64,000 nucleotides of DNA, taken from positions 1 through 64,000 of the forward strand of contig NZ_BMIS01000008.1 in the NCBI RefSeq assembly GCF_014642675.1. The letters are read 5' to 3'. The notes under the pieces were generated by a model that had not been told where the DNA came from, did not search any database, and worked only from the letters and a program-made list of their open reading frames with translations. Shown here piece after piece: positions 27,425 through 37,154 of the stretch; position 1 is the stretch's first letter, and the number at the start of each line of letters is the position of its first letter. This stretch comes from Nesterenkonia cremea (lineage in GTDB: Bacteria > Actinomycetota > Actinomycetes > Actinomycetales > Micrococcaceae). The position numbers and the translations under genes were made by a program.

Positions 27425-28093
27425 TCAGAAGGCCAGGATCTGGGGGAACATCACGATGATGCTGGCCGCCACGGCCAGGTAGAGCAGCAGCGCGGCCACC
27501 CACCACCATTCGCGGGCTGCGCGCTGCAGACCCTCACCGGCAGGGATGACCCCGTGGATGATGTTGCGTGCTGTCACGGCCGCGGCCATCGGGATCACCG
27601 CCGCCCACACCACCATGCAATAGGGGCATAGCGCGCCGATCACGTAGACCGCTTGGGACCAGAGCCAGATGCAGAAGCCCAGGGCGAAGAGCACGCCGGT
27701 CTGCAGGCCCACCCAGTACCAGCGCGGCAGGGACAGCCGGCCGAGCAGCCCGACGCCGATGGCGATGATCAGCGGGAAGCCCACCACGCCGATGAAGATG
27801 TTCGGGAAGCCGAAGGTGGAGGCCTGCCATGACTCCATGACCTGACCGCAGGAGACCCAGGGGCTGATGTCGCAGGCGGTGGAGTGGCTGTTGTCCTGCC
27901 AGAGCTGGATGCGCTCATAGAGCAGCAGGAAGCTGGCCGCGGCGGCCACCAGTCCGGTGATCACCAGCCACAGGCCCAGGCCTCGGTCGCGCGCGACATG
28001 GGGGAGGTCGGTCTGCTCAGCGGTGCCTCCGGCGCCGACCTGCGGCTCCTCGGGGGTGCCCTCCGACACGCCCGGCGTGGTCTCAACTGCCAT
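27425..28093 (-). CDS. Vitamin K epoxide reductase (VKOR) family protein
   Basis: 222-residue membrane protein with about five helices after a polar N-terminus of about 35 residues. The outer-loop cysteine pair lies in STACDISPWVSCGQVM, and the active-site pair is CPYC in the fourth helix (IGALCPYCMVVW). Bacterial VKOR re-oxidises DsbA-like proteins using quinone and so drives disulfide formation outside the membrane. No thioredoxin domain is fused and no DsbA-like gene is adjacent. It is separated from mscR by 150 bp and is probably its own unit. Confidence 0.92.
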   Translation of the reverse strand: MAVETTPGVSEGTPEEPQVGAGGTAEQTDLPHVARDRGLGLWLVITGLVAAAASFLLLYERIQLWQDNSHSTACDISPWVSCGQVMESWQASTFGFPNIFIGVVGFPLIIAIGVGLLGRLSLPRWYWVGLQTGVLFALGFCIWLWSQAVYVIGALCPYCMVVWAAVIPMAAAVTARNIIHGVIPAGEGLQRAAREWWWVAALLLYLAVAASIIVMFPQILAF

Positions 28094-28174
28094 ACTGCGA
28101 TTCTACGCCTCTGTGCTCGGTTCCAGCTAAGCGCTGGCCCACGCCCGGATGACAGCGGGCCGGGGCAGGTGTGC

Positions 28175-28502
28175 GATACTGGTTCCTATCGAGATGCGGA
28201 CCACACCCGCTTATCGAGAAGGCTTTGATATTCCGTCGAGTCGCCGCGGAGAACACGCGGCACCACAACCAGTGATGGCGGACGGCCGGACAGCCGTGCA
28301 GAGCGCGCCCAGATAGCGGGGCAGCGCCCGGTGAGTCCCGGCAGAGCTGAGGAGACAAGGTTTTTAAGAGACAACGCAGGCAGTTCGAAGGCCGCACCCG
28401 TGGTGAGAGCACGGGGCAACGCGGCCGGCGGCACGAGAGAATCGTCGCCTCCGCCAGCTGGTGAGTGTGGCACCGCCGGAGACGGCAGGAGCAATTGCAT
28501 AC
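28175..28502 (+). promoter_or_regulatory. Promoter and long 5' leader of the RNase E/G gene
   Basis: TGCGATACT (extended -10, hexamer 28175-28180) is the best promoter match between VKOR and the RNase gene. Starting about 28187, it would give a leader of about 315 bases. The leader is GC-rich, can fold, and holds a purine-rich stretch with TTTTTAAGAG near 28361. RNase E in other bacteria limits its own synthesis through its long leader; the same may apply here. Confidence 0.45.
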
Positions 28503-31217
28503 ATGACCGACACCCCCACACCCCAGTCGTCAGGCACCGACGTCTTCACCCCGCTGTTCCAGGCCCCTGATCTGGATTCGGTGGAGCCCGTCAAGGTGCG
28601 CCCTGCTCAGCAGGAGGAGCCCGAGGAGCACAGCTCCGGCGAGGCTGAGGACACCCAGGACGACGCCGGCCAGCAGAGCCAGGACGGCGACTCAGGCCGC
28701 AGGCCCCGGCGCAAGCGCCGCCGCGGCGGCCGCAATAAGAACCGTCAGGACCAGGACGGCCAGCAGAAGGACGATGCCGACCAGGACTCTGAGGCCGAGG
28801 GCGCAGACTCCGGCTCCTCCGACGGGCAGAAGCAGGAGAAGGGCTCTTCCGGCGAGGCCGATGAGGAGCAGGTGATCCGCAAGCGTCGCCGTCGTCGTCG
28901 CGGCTCTGTGGATATGGAGCTCGAGGAGGAGAGCGATGACACCCACACGGTCACCCGTGTGCGTGCACCCCGCGAGGCCGCCGAGTCCGACGCTCCGGAC
29001 AAAGTCACCAGCCTGAAGGGCTCCACCCGTCTGGAAGCCAAGCGACAGCGTCGCCGCGCCTCCCGCGAGGGCGGCCGCAAGCGCCAGGTCATCACGGAGG
29101 CCGAGTTCCTGGCACGCCGGGAATCGGTGGACCGCAAGATGATCGTGCGCCAGCGCGGCCAGCGGATCCAGATCGGCGTGCTCGAGGACGGCGTCCTGGC
29201 CGAGCACTACGTCTCCAACACCACGCAGGACTCGCTGATCGGCAACGTGTACCTGGGCAAGGTCCAGAACGTGTTGCCCTCCATGGAGGCCGCCTTCGTG
29301 GACATCGGACGCGGCCGCAACGCCGTGCTCTACGCCGGTGAGGTCGACTGGTCCGCGGCGAACCTGGGCGGCAGGCCCCGCAAGATCGAGAACGCGCTGA
29401 AGTCCGGGGACCCGGTGCTGGTCCAGGTGACCAAGGATCCGGTGGGTCATAAGGGTGCACGGCTGACCAGCCAGGTCTCCCTGCCCGGCCGCTACCTGGT
29501 CTTCGTCCCCGGCGGAACGATGACCGGAATCTCCCGGAAGCTTCCGGACACTGAGCGTTCCCGCCTGAAGAAGATCCTCAAGGAGCATATGCCCGAGGAT
29601 GCCGGCGTCATCGTGCGCACTGCGGCCGAGGGCGCTTCTGAGGAGGAGCTCACCAATGACATCAACCGGCTGCGCGCCCTCTGGGAGTCCATCCAGGAGC
29701 AGGAGCAGGACCGGAAGGTGCTGCCGCCCGAGCTGCTCTACTCCGAGCCTGATCTGACCATCAAGGTGGTCCGCGACGTCTTCAACGAGGACTTCTCCTC
29801 CATGGAGATCCAGGGCGATGAGACCTGGGACAACGTGGAGGCCTATGTCACCTACGTCGCCCCGCATCTGCTGGACCGGCTCACCAAGTGGGAGACCCCG
29901 CAGGACGGCCAGCCCGGCGACGGCGACATCTTCGCCCACCACCGCATCGACGAGCAGCTGAACAAGGCGCTGGACCGGAACGTGAAGCTTCCCTCCGGCG
30001 GTTCGCTGGTCTTCGACCGCACCGAGGCGATGACCGTGGTGGACGTGAACACCGGCAAGTTCACCGGCTCCGGCGGAAACCTCGAGGAGACGGTCACCCG
30101 GAACAACCTGGAGGCTGCCGAGGAGATCGTCCGTCAGCTGCGGCTGCGAGACATCGGCGGCATCATCGTCATCGACTTCATCGATATGGTCCTGGAGTCC
30201 AACCGGGACCTGGTGCTGCGCCGTCTGGTCGAATGCCTCGGCCGCGACCGCACCAAGCACCAAGTGGCCGAGGTGACCTCCCTGGGCCTGGTCCAGATGA
30301 CGCGCAAGCGCATGGGAACCGGCCTGCTCGAGGTCTTCTCGGAGAACTGTGAGCACTGCGCCGGCCGCGGGATCATCACCCATGAGGAGCCCATCGAGCA
30401 CCGCCCGGCCTACAACTCCCACGGAGAGCAGCAGAGCGGCCGCAGCTCCAAGAAGCGCCGCAAGTCCAAGGGAGGCCGCGGCGGTGCCGGCAATGCGGAG
30501 AACGGATCCAACGCCACCTCCAACGACTCCTCGGCCGAGCAGTCCAAGGAGAAGGCGGAGAAGGCCCGTCAGGCACTCGCCCAGGTGGCTGCGGCCACCA
30601 CCGGCAAGCAGGACGCGGATCAGGACTCCGCCGAGCGGGGTTCGGCTCAGCAGGGATCCGGCCAGCAGGAAGGCGGCCAGAAACAGCGGTCCGGCTCCAA
30701 GAGGGGCTCCGGGCAGAAGCATGGTTCGCAGAAGAAGTCCGGCCCCCAGGATCAGCAGGGCTCGGCGCCGCAGAAGGACCAGGGATCATCGGCCGTGGAT
30801 CAGCCTGTGCTGACCATCGGTGGGGAAGAGGTCCCTGTTCCACGCGGCGAGAAGAAGGGCTCCGGCTCCGGCCGGAAGAAGGCCCCCAAAGATCAGCAGG
30901 CCCAGTCGGAGCAGTCTGAGGAGAAGGTCTCTCTGGACTCCTTGGACCAGGCCCTGGACTCCCGCACCCCCAAGGCCCAGGCGACTGCGGCACGGCCAGC
31001 ACGCCGACGCCGTGCGGCCGGCTCCTCCCAGGGTGCAGGGGGAGAGGTCCAGCAGGTCTCGGCGGCGCTCTCCGGACCGGCCAAGACCTTCTCGTCCACC
31101 TCGGCTCAGGCCGCGACGGGCGAGCAGAAGAAGCAGGAGGAGAAGCCTGCCGCTGAGCCGATGATGTTCGGCGTCGGTGTGAAGGCCGAAGACATCTCCT
31201 CCCCGAACAACAGCTGA
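28503..31217 (+). CDS. rne: Ribonuclease E/G family endoribonuclease
   Basis: 904 residues from ATG 28503 with AGGAG 11 bases upstream; GTG 28461 is an alternative. The first 200 residues are disordered and rich in Arg/Glu/Gln. The catalytic half follows: S1 domain (DSLIGNVYLGKVQNVLPSMEAAF), the DNase I-like catalytic motifs DVNTGKFTG and GGIIVIDFIDM with the metal-binding Asp residues, and CEHCAGRG, the zinc-link cysteines. The C-terminal 300 residues are Gly/Ser/Gln/Lys repeats, disordered, and likely a scaffold for RNA and degradosome partners. It acts in rRNA and mRNA processing. It lies upstream of rplU-rpmA-obgE, the usual actinobacterial order. Confidence 0.93.
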   Translation: MTDTPTPQSSGTDVFTPLFQAPDLDSVEPVKVRPAQQEEPEEHSSGEAEDTQDDAGQQSQDGDSGRRPRRKRRRGGRNKNRQDQDGQQKDDADQDSEAEGADSGSSDGQKQEKGSSGEADEEQVIRKRRRRRRGSVDMELEEESDDTHTVTRVRAPREAAESDAPDKVTSLKGSTRLEAKRQRRRASREGGRKRQVITEAEFLARRESVDRKMIVRQRGQRIQIGVLEDGVLAEHYVSNTTQDSLIGNVYLGKVQNVLPSMEAAFVDIGRGRNAVLYAGEVDWSAANLGGRPRKIENALKSGDPVLVQVTKDPVGHKGARLTSQVSLPGRYLVFVPGGTMTGISRKLPDTERSRLKKILKEHMPEDAGVIVRTAAEGASEEELTNDINRLRALWESIQEQEQDRKVLPPELLYSEPDLTIKVVRDVFNEDFSSMEIQGDETWDNVEAYVTYVAPHLLDRLTKWETPQDGQPGDGDIFAHHRIDEQLNKALDRNVKLPSGGSLVFDRTEAMTVVDVNTGKFTGSGGNLEETVTRNNLEAAEEIVRQLRLRDIGGIIVIDFIDMVLESNRDLVLRRLVECLGRDRTKHQVAEVTSLGLVQMTRKRMGTGLLEVFSENCEHCAGRGIITHEEPIEHRPAYNSHGEQQSGRSSKKRRKSKGGRGGAGNAENGSNATSNDSSAEQSKEKAEKARQALAQVAAATTGKQDADQDSAERGSAQQGSGQQEGGQKQRSGSKRGSGQKHGSQKKSGPQDQQGSAPQKDQGSSAVDQPVLTIGGEEVPVPRGEKKGSGSGRKKAPKDQQAQSEQSEEKVSLDSLDQALDSRTPKAQATAARPARRRRAAGSSQGAGGEVQQVSAALSGPAKTFSSTSAQAATGEQKKQEEKPAAEPMMFGVGVKAEDISSPNNS

Positions 31218-31273
31218 ATACGTCCCCGGGCGGCGACGGCGTTGGTCGCAACACGCTTGCGGCGCGCCATCGC

Positions 31274-31302
31274 TTGCCGGGGGAGGGGATTTGCCGTACA
31301 GT
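31274..31302 (+). promoter_or_regulatory. Promoter of rplU-rpmA
   Basis: TTGCCG (31274-31279) and TACAGT (31297-31302) are separated by exactly 17 bp, a good housekeeping sigma factor promoter. The leader of about 90 bases before rplU is the usual place for ribosomal-protein control, but I see no classic L21 leader that I can name. Confidence 0.6.
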
Positions 31303-31398
31303 AGATCCCTGGTGTCATCGGCACCGTCATGTCTTCCATGCGCTTTCACAGGTGCATGAATTATGTCCGTTTTATTCATCGAGAGAAGTGAGTCCCAA

Positions 31399-31707
31399 GT
31401 GGTGTACGCGATTGTCCGCGCAGGCGGCCGCCAGGAGAAGGTTTCCGTCGGAGACCTCGTGACCCTTGACCGCGTCCCCGCCGAGGCAGGCAGCACCATT
31501 GAGCTGCCGGCAGTGATGCTGGTGGACGGGGACAAGGTCACCACCGGAGCCGAGGAGCTGGCCAAGGTCAAGGTCGAGGCTGAGGTTCTGGAGGACGTCC
31601 GCGGCAAGAAGGTCGTCATTCACAAGTACAAGAACAAGACCGGCTACCAGAAGCGCCAGGGTCACCGTTCTGAGCTGACCCGGGTGAAGATCACCTCCGT
31701 CGGCTGA
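31399..31707 (+). CDS. rplU: 50S ribosomal protein L21
   Basis: 102 residues. The start is GTG 31399, giving [15 protein letters not shown], the standard actinobacterial N-terminus; an upstream in-frame ATG at 31363 would add 12 atypical residues. [15 protein letters not shown] near the C-terminus is the rRNA-binding L21 signature. First gene of the rplU-rpmA pair. Confidence 0.96.
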   Translation: MVYAIVRAGGRQEKVSVGDLVTLDRVPAEAGSTIELPAVMLVDGDKVTTGAEELAKVKVEAEVLEDVRGKKVVIHKYKNKTGYQKRQGHRSELTRVKITSVG

Positions 31708-31772
31708 TCTTCTGCCGACCGGCAGACTTTCCGCAGAATTCCCGTCCATCATCCTGAGAGGCAGGCAGACCT

Positions 31773-32027
31773 ATGGCACATAAGAAGGGTGCGAGCTCCA
31801 CTCGCAACGGCCGCGACTCCAACGCACAGCGCCTCGGCGTGAAGCGCTTCGGCGGCCAGAACGTCAACGCAGGCGAGATCCTGATCCGCCAGCGCGGCAC
31901 CAAGTTCCACCCCGGCACCAATGTCGGACGCGGCGGCGATGACACGCTCTTCGCCCTCGCCGACGGTGCCGTCGAGTTCGGCAACCGTCGCGGCCGCAAG
32001 GTCGTGAACATCGTCCCAGCAGCCTGA
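31773..32027 (+). CDS. rpmA: 50S ribosomal protein L27
   Basis: 84 residues. It begins [16 protein letters not shown], with the flexible tail that reaches the peptidyl transferase centre, and contains [16 protein letters not shown]. The start follows GAGAGGCAGG. No N-terminal pre-sequence of the Firmicutes type is present. An intrinsic terminator follows. Confidence 0.97.
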   Translation: MAHKKGASSTRNGRDSNAQRLGVKRFGGQNVNAGEILIRQRGTKFHPGTNVGRGGDDTLFALADGAVEFGNRRGRKVVNIVPAA

Positions 32028-32060
32028 ACAGGCCTGCACAGACGATCTGACACGTAGAGT

Positions 32061-32101
32061 CAAGGGTGGGCCCGTCATCGGGTCCACCCTTGTTCTGTCT
32101 T
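32061..32101 (+). terminator. Intrinsic terminator after rpmA
   Basis: A 14-bp stem (one G-U pair) with loop TCAT at 32061-32092 is followed by the T-rich run TTCTGTCTT. It should end or attenuate the ribosomal-protein message before obgE. Confidence 0.88.
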
Positions 32102-32140
32102 AACAGCCGGTGAAGCACACCGGCAGCGAGGAGAGCAGTC

Positions 32141-33730
32141 ATGGCACATTTCGTGGACCGCGTGGTGCTTCACGTGGCCGGCGGCCAGGGAGGCAACGGC
32201 TGCGTCTCCGTGCACCGCGAGAAGTTCAAGCCGCTGGGCGGCCCCGACGGCGCCAACGGCGGCGACGGCGGCTCGGTGGAGCTGGTGGTCAGCGCACAGA
32301 CCACCACGCTGCTCGACTATCACCACCGTCCGCACCGCAGCGCCGAGAACGGGGGAGTGGGCCAAGGCGATCTGCGCCACGGCCATCAGGGCAAGACTCT
32401 GGAGCTCCCCGTCCCCGAGGGCACTGTGGTCAAGGACCGTGAGGGCAATGTGCTGGCCGACCTGGTCGGCGTCGGCGCCCGCTTCACCGTGGCCGAAGGT
32501 GGTCAGGGCGGACTGGGCAACGCCGCACTGGCCTCGAAGAAGCGCAAAGCCCCCGGCTTCGCCCTGCTGGGCACCCCCGGCGAGGAGCGCGACGTCGTCC
32601 TCGAAGTCAAGTCGGTGGCCGATATCGCATTGGTGGGCTTCCCCTCGGCGGGCAAGTCCAGCCTGATCGCTGCGATGAGCGCGGCTCGGCCCAAGATCGC
32701 CGACTACCCGTTCACCACTCTGGTGCCCAATCTGGGCGTGGTGGAGGCGGGGGAGACGCGCTTCACCGTGGCCGATGTCCCCGGGCTCATCCCCGGCGCC
32801 GCCCAGGGCAGGGGGCTCGGTCACGAGTTCCTGCGCCATGTGGAGCGCTGCGCCGCCTTGGTCCACGTCCTGGACTGTGCCTCCCTGGAGACCGACCGTG
32901 ATCCCATCGGCGACCTGGAGGCCATCGAGGCCGAGCTCGCCGCCTATGATCCGGATTCCATCGAGGGCACCGGCGGATCCTCCGATGACTCCGCGAACGC
33001 CGTGCCGCTCAACGAGCGCCCCCGCCTGGTGGCGCTGAACAAGACCGATCTGCAGGACGGCGCCGAGATGGCGGAGATGGTCCGCAGCGAGCTCGAGTTC
33101 CGCGGCTACCGGGTCTTCGACATCTCCGCGCTGAACCGCGAGGGCCTGCGGGCTCTGGGCTTCGCCATGGCTGAGCTGGTGGACGAGGCCCGCGCCCAGC
33201 GTGAGGTCGAGGTCGCACCGGTGCAGGTCACCGTGCGTCCCAAGGCGGTGAACCAGAAGAGCTTCACCGTGACCCCCGAGGAGCAGAACGGGGAGCCGCT
33301 GTGGCGCGTCCGCGGCGCCAAGCCGGAGCGCTGGATCCAGCAGACCGACTTCCACAACGACGAGGCCGTGGGCTACCTGGCCGACCGTCTGGCGAAGATC
33401 GGCATCGAGGACGAGCTCTTCGCCCGGGGCGCCAAGCCCGGCGATGCGGTGCTGATCGGCTCGGACAGGGACGGCGTCGTCTTCGAATGGGAGCCCACTA
33501 TGGCCGCTGGTGCCGAGCACCTGGCCGGACCGCGCGGCACCGATCTGCGCTTCGAGGAGAACCACCGGCCCACGCGTGAGCAGAAGCGCCAGGAGCAGCT
33601 GGACCGGCGTGCCGCCAAGGCCGCCACCCGCGCTGAGATGGACGCTCAGTATCAGGCCGAGCAGAGCTATGAGGACGAGGGAGAGACACAGGTGCAATAC
33701 ATCCGGCCCGACGCCGAGGACGAGCGATGA
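32141..33730 (+). CDS. obgE: Obg family GTPase
   Basis: 529 residues. A glycine-rich Obg fold (residues about 1-160, with [10 protein letters not shown] and [12 protein letters not shown]) is followed by a GTPase domain with GFPSAGKSS (G1), [12 protein letters not shown] (switch), DVPGLI (G3) and NKTD (G4). An OCT domain occupies about residues 360-450, and an Arg/Glu-rich tail completes it. It acts in 50S assembly and the stringent response. The stop overlaps proB by ATGA, so obgE-proB-proA are cotranscribed. Confidence 0.96.
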   Translation: MAHFVDRVVLHVAGGQGGNGCVSVHREKFKPLGGPDGANGGDGGSVELVVSAQTTTLLDYHHRPHRSAENGGVGQGDLRHGHQGKTLELPVPEGTVVKDREGNVLADLVGVGARFTVAEGGQGGLGNAALASKKRKAPGFALLGTPGEERDVVLEVKSVADIALVGFPSAGKSSLIAAMSAARPKIADYPFTTLVPNLGVVEAGETRFTVADVPGLIPGAAQGRGLGHEFLRHVERCAALVHVLDCASLETDRDPIGDLEAIEAELAAYDPDSIEGTGGSSDDSANAVPLNERPRLVALNKTDLQDGAEMAEMVRSELEFRGYRVFDISALNREGLRALGFAMAELVDEARAQREVEVAPVQVTVRPKAVNQKSFTVTPEEQNGEPLWRVRGAKPERWIQQTDFHNDEAVGYLADRLAKIGIEDELFARGAKPGDAVLIGSDRDGVVFEWEPTMAAGAEHLAGPRGTDLRFEENHRPTREQKRQEQLDRRAAKAATRAEMDAQYQAEQSYEDEGETQVQYIRPDAEDER

Positions 33731-34878
33731 GCACGCCCCGGCTGACCCAGTCGGTGATCTCTTCGCGCCAGGACATCTCCCAGGCCCGTCGCCTGGTCAT
33801 CAAAGTGGGGTCCTCCTCGCTGACCACGCTGGACGGCGGGATCTCCGTGGCGGCGCTGAACGCGCTGGTCGATGACCTGCAGATCCTGCAGAGCCGGGGG
33901 ACGGAGATCGTGTTGGTCTCCTCCGGCGCCATCGCCGCCGGCCTGGCCCCGCTGGGGCTGAGCACCCGGCCGCATGACCTGGCCACCCAGCAGGCGGCCG
34001 CCGCTGTGGGCCAGGGCCTGCTGCTCTCGCACTACTCCAGGGCCTTCTCCACCTACCGCAGCACGGTGTCCCAGGTGCTGCTGACCGTGGAGGACCTGAT
34101 CCGGCGCACCCAGTACACCAACGCGCTGCGCGCCCTGGAGAAGCTGCTGAGCCTGGGTGCGGTGCCGGTGGTCAACGAGAACGACGCCGTGGCCACCCAT
34201 GAGATCCGCTTCGGCGACAACGATCGCCTGGCCGCACTGACCGCCAATCTGATCCGCGCCGACGGCCTGGTGCTGCTCTCCGATGTGGATGCGCTCTACG
34301 ACGGCCCTCCGGATGAGGGCGGCCGCCCGGTCGCCACCGTCACCGGTGATGAGGATCTGGAAGGCGTCACCCTGGGACGGCGCGGCAAGGCCGGCGTCGG
34401 CACCGGGGGCATGGTCACCAAGGTGGAGGCCGCGCGGATCACCGCCACCAACGGCATCCCCGCCATGTTGACCTCTGCCGCACAGGCCGGCGCGCTCTTC
34501 CGCGGGGAAGAGGTGGGCACCTACTTCCAGGCCCAAGGCCGACGCCGCGGGGCCCGGTCGGCCTGGCTGGCGCATCTGGCCAATGTGAAGGGCCGGCTCA
34601 TCATCGATGAGGGAGCAGTCCGCGCAGTGGTCCGGGACCGCCGCTCCCTGCTGCCTGCCGGCATCACCGGACTCACCGGGGACTTCGAGGCCTCGGATCC
34701 GGTGGAGATCGCAGATCCGGGCGGAACCGTGCGGGCCCGCGGGCTCACCGCCTTCTCCTCCGAGGAGCTTCCCCAGATGCTCGGGCGCGGCACTGCTGAG
34801 CTCGGCCGCAGCCTGGGCGATGACTATGAGCGCCCGGTCATCCACACCGACGACCTGGTGCGCGTCCAGCAGAGTTAG
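33727..34878 (+). CDS. proB: Glutamate 5-kinase
   Basis: 383 residues. An amino-acid-kinase domain with [29 protein letters not shown] and [12 protein letters not shown], followed by a C-terminal PUA domain (about residues 295-375) that includes [18 protein letters not shown]. It catalyses the first, proline-inhibited step of proline synthesis. It overlaps obgE by four bases and precedes proA by 9. Confidence 0.95.
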   Translation: MSTPRLTQSVISSRQDISQARRLVIKVGSSSLTTLDGGISVAALNALVDDLQILQSRGTEIVLVSSGAIAAGLAPLGLSTRPHDLATQQAAAAVGQGLLLSHYSRAFSTYRSTVSQVLLTVEDLIRRTQYTNALRALEKLLSLGAVPVVNENDAVATHEIRFGDNDRLAALTANLIRADGLVLLSDVDALYDGPPDEGGRPVATVTGDEDLEGVTLGRRGKAGVGTGGMVTKVEAARITATNGIPAMLTSAAQAGALFRGEEVGTYFQAQGRRRGARSAWLAHLANVKGRLIIDEGAVRAVVRDRRSLLPAGITGLTGDFEASDPVEIADPGGTVRARGLTAFSSEELPQMLGRGTAELGRSLGDDYERPVIHTDDLVRVQQS

Positions 34879-34887
34879 GGTAGGAAT

Positions 34888-36186
34888 ATGGCAGAGATCG
34901 CAGAAGACATCCGCACCGTCTCCGACCGGGCCCGTTCCGCCTCTCGGGCGCTGAACCGCCTGGACCGGGAGCGGAAGGACCGGACGCTGGCCGCAGTGGC
35001 CTCGGGGCTGCGCGAGTCGGTCTCGGCCCTGATGACAGCCAATCGGGAGGACCTGGACCGTGGGCGCGAATCCGGCCTCAGCCGTGCTCTGCTGGACCGT
35101 CTGGCCCTGGACGAGCAGCGCATCGAGAAGCTGGCCGAGGCCGTGGAGGAGATCATCGCACTGGATGACCCCATCGGTCGCGTCATCCAGGGACGCACTC
35201 TGCCCAACGGTCTGCGGCTGACCCAGACCAGCGTTCCGCTGGGTGTGCTGGGCGTCATCTATGAGGCCCGGCCCAACGTGACCGTGGACATCGCCGCCCT
35301 GGCGCTGAAGTCGGGAAACGCAGCCATCCTGCGCGGAGGCTCCGCGGCCCAGAGCACCAACGAGATGCTGCTGGCCATCATTCGTGAGGCCCTGCACAGC
35401 ACTGCCGCTCCGGTGGACGCGGTGCAGTCCATCGACTCCTACGGACGCGAGGGCGCCACGGAGCTGATGACTCAGCGCGGCTCCGTGGATGTGCTCATCC
35501 CGCGCGGCGGCCGTGACCTCATCCAGCATGTGGTGCAGAACGCCCGTGTCCCCGTCATCGAGACCGGCGAGGGCAATGTGCACCTCTTCATCGATGCCAC
35601 CGCAGATCCGGAGAAGGCCCGGGAGATCGCGCTCAACGCGAAGACCCACCGGCCCAGCGTCTGCAACACCGCCGAGACGCTGCTGATCCACTCCCAGGCG
35701 GAAGAGGCAGGCCGCGAGGTGCTGCGCTGCCTCCACCGGGCCGGGGTGAACCTGCACCTGGACCCGCGCGCCAAGGAGTGGCTGCCTGCGGAGGAGCCGG
35801 AGGACCCGGCCAAGGACCAGCAGTTCGGGACCATCTCGGAGGTCACCGAGGAGGACTTCGCCACCGAGTACATGGACCTGGAGATCGCTGTCGGCATTGT
35901 GGAGTCGCTCGATGAGGCCATGGAGCACATCTCCCGCTGGAGCACCGGGCACACCGAGGCCATCGTGACCGATTCGGTATCCAACGCCGACCGCTTCGTC
36001 ACCGAGATCGACGCCGCCGCCGTGATCGTCAACGCCTCCACACGCTTCACCGACGGCGGCCAGTTCGGCCTGGGCGCCGAGGTCGGGATCTCCACCCAGA
36101 AGACCCACGCCCGTGGGCCGATGGGCATGGGCGAGCTGACCACCACCAAATGGGTGGTGCGCGGTGAGGGCCAGACCCGCGCCTGA
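34888..36186 (+). CDS. proA: Gamma-glutamyl phosphate reductase
   Basis: 432 residues, aldehyde-dehydrogenase fold. The catalytic cysteine lies in RPSVCNTAETLL; substrate and cofactor segments are VPLGVLGVIYEARPN, LKSGNAAILRGGS and DVLIPRGGRDLI, and the C-terminus has GQFGLGAEVGISTQK. It makes glutamate semialdehyde for proline. The ATG follows TAGGAATATGG with a weak ribosome site. Paired with proB. Confidence 0.96.
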   Translation: MAEIAEDIRTVSDRARSASRALNRLDRERKDRTLAAVASGLRESVSALMTANREDLDRGRESGLSRALLDRLALDEQRIEKLAEAVEEIIALDDPIGRVIQGRTLPNGLRLTQTSVPLGVLGVIYEARPNVTVDIAALALKSGNAAILRGGSAAQSTNEMLLAIIREALHSTAAPVDAVQSIDSYGREGATELMTQRGSVDVLIPRGGRDLIQHVVQNARVPVIETGEGNVHLFIDATADPEKAREIALNAKTHRPSVCNTAETLLIHSQAEEAGREVLRCLHRAGVNLHLDPRAKEWLPAEEPEDPAKDQQFGTISEVTEEDFATEYMDLEIAVGIVESLDEAMEHISRWSTGHTEAIVTDSVSNADRFVTEIDAAAVIVNASTRFTDGGQFGLGAEVGISTQKTHARGPMGMGELTTTKWVVRGEGQTRA

Positions 36187-36261
36187 GATGCGTCCGAGGC
36201 TCTTTCCCGTAGACTTGTCCCAAGAAACTTCACCGTCTTCGACATCTGATAAGGGAGAGGC

Positions 36262-36447
36262 ATGCTGAATCTGCCGTTCGCCACGATGCTGCTGGGTTCT
36301 GAGATGTACCAGGACACTGAGCTCTTCATGCCGGCCAAGTGGTTCGGCATCATCATGTTCATCCTCCTGGTGATGATGCTCCTGGTCACTGTCGCCTTCG
36401 CCAATAAGGGCAAGGAGCTGCCGGCCCGCGCTCACGAGGATCACTGA
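36262..36447 (+). CDS. Small single-span membrane protein, unknown function
   Basis: 61 residues with one hydrophobic helix (about residues 28-47, [20 protein letters not shown]) between a polar N-terminus and a charged C-terminus. A clear AAGGGAGAGG ribosome site supports translation. A short protein at this position, between proA and nadD, is common in Micrococcaceae as far as I recall. No function is known. The gap to nadD is 5 bases, so they are likely cotranscribed. Confidence 0.75.
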   Translation: MLNLPFATMLLGSEMYQDTELFMPAKWFGIIMFILLVMMLLVTVAFANKGKELPARAHEDH

Positions 36448-36452
36448 ATCAC

Positions 36453-37154
36453 TTGGCTCAGAAGTCCCCGCGCCGCCTGGGCATCATGGGCGGAACCTTC
36501 GACCCCATCCACCACGGCCACCTCGTGGCCGCGAGTGAGGTCGCCGCTGAGTTCCGGCTCGACGAAGTGATCTTCGTGCCCACCGGTGAACCCTGGCAGA
36601 AGGCGTCCCGCAGCGTCACCGCGGCCGAGCATCGGTATCTGCTCACCGTGATCGCAACGGCCTCGAATCCACGTTTCACCGTGTCCAGGGTGGATATCGA
36701 TCGTGGAGGCCCCACCTACACGATCGACACGCTGCGCGACTTCCGCAGGATGTACCCGCAGGCGGAGCTGTTCTTCATCACAGGCGCCGATGCCATGGCT
36801 CAGATCATGTCCTGGAAGAACGTGGATGAGTTGTGGGAGCTGGCGCACTTCGTTTCGGTGACCCGTCCGGGCTATGTCTCCCAGGACTTCGGGCGCACCG
36901 AGCAGATCTCGCTGATGGAGATCCCCGCCATGGCCATCTCCTCCACGGACTGCCGTCAGCGCGTGGAGGACGGCAAGCCGGTCTGGTACCTGGTGCCCGA
37001 CGGCGTCGTGCAGTACATCAACAAGCATCGGCTCTACCAGTCGGATTCGGCCACACGCGGCTTCGGTGACGCCGGCCCCGCTCTGGGCATGCATACGATG
37101 GAGCAGACAGACGAATCACGGACCCTTCACAGTCCGGAGGAGGCCACATCATGA
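36453..37154 (+). CDS. nadD: Nicotinate-nucleotide adenylyltransferase
   Basis: 233 residues, TTG start, since no ATG exists before the nucleotide-binding motif. [15 protein letters not shown] is the HxGH nucleotidyltransferase signature. [21 protein letters not shown] and [11 protein letters not shown] (a variant of the ISSTxIR motif) follow. It makes nicotinate adenine dinucleotide in NAD synthesis. A C-terminal extension of about 35 residues goes beyond the core. The stop overlaps the next ATG (ATGA). Confidence 0.94.
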   Translation: MAQKSPRRLGIMGGTFDPIHHGHLVAASEVAAEFRLDEVIFVPTGEPWQKASRSVTAAEHRYLLTVIATASNPRFTVSRVDIDRGGPTYTIDTLRDFRRMYPQAELFFITGADAMAQIMSWKNVDELWELAHFVSVTRPGYVSQDFGRTEQISLMEIPAMAISSTDCRQRVEDGKPVWYLVPDGVVQYINKHRLYQSDSATRGFGDAGPALGMHTMEQTDESRTLHSPEEATS

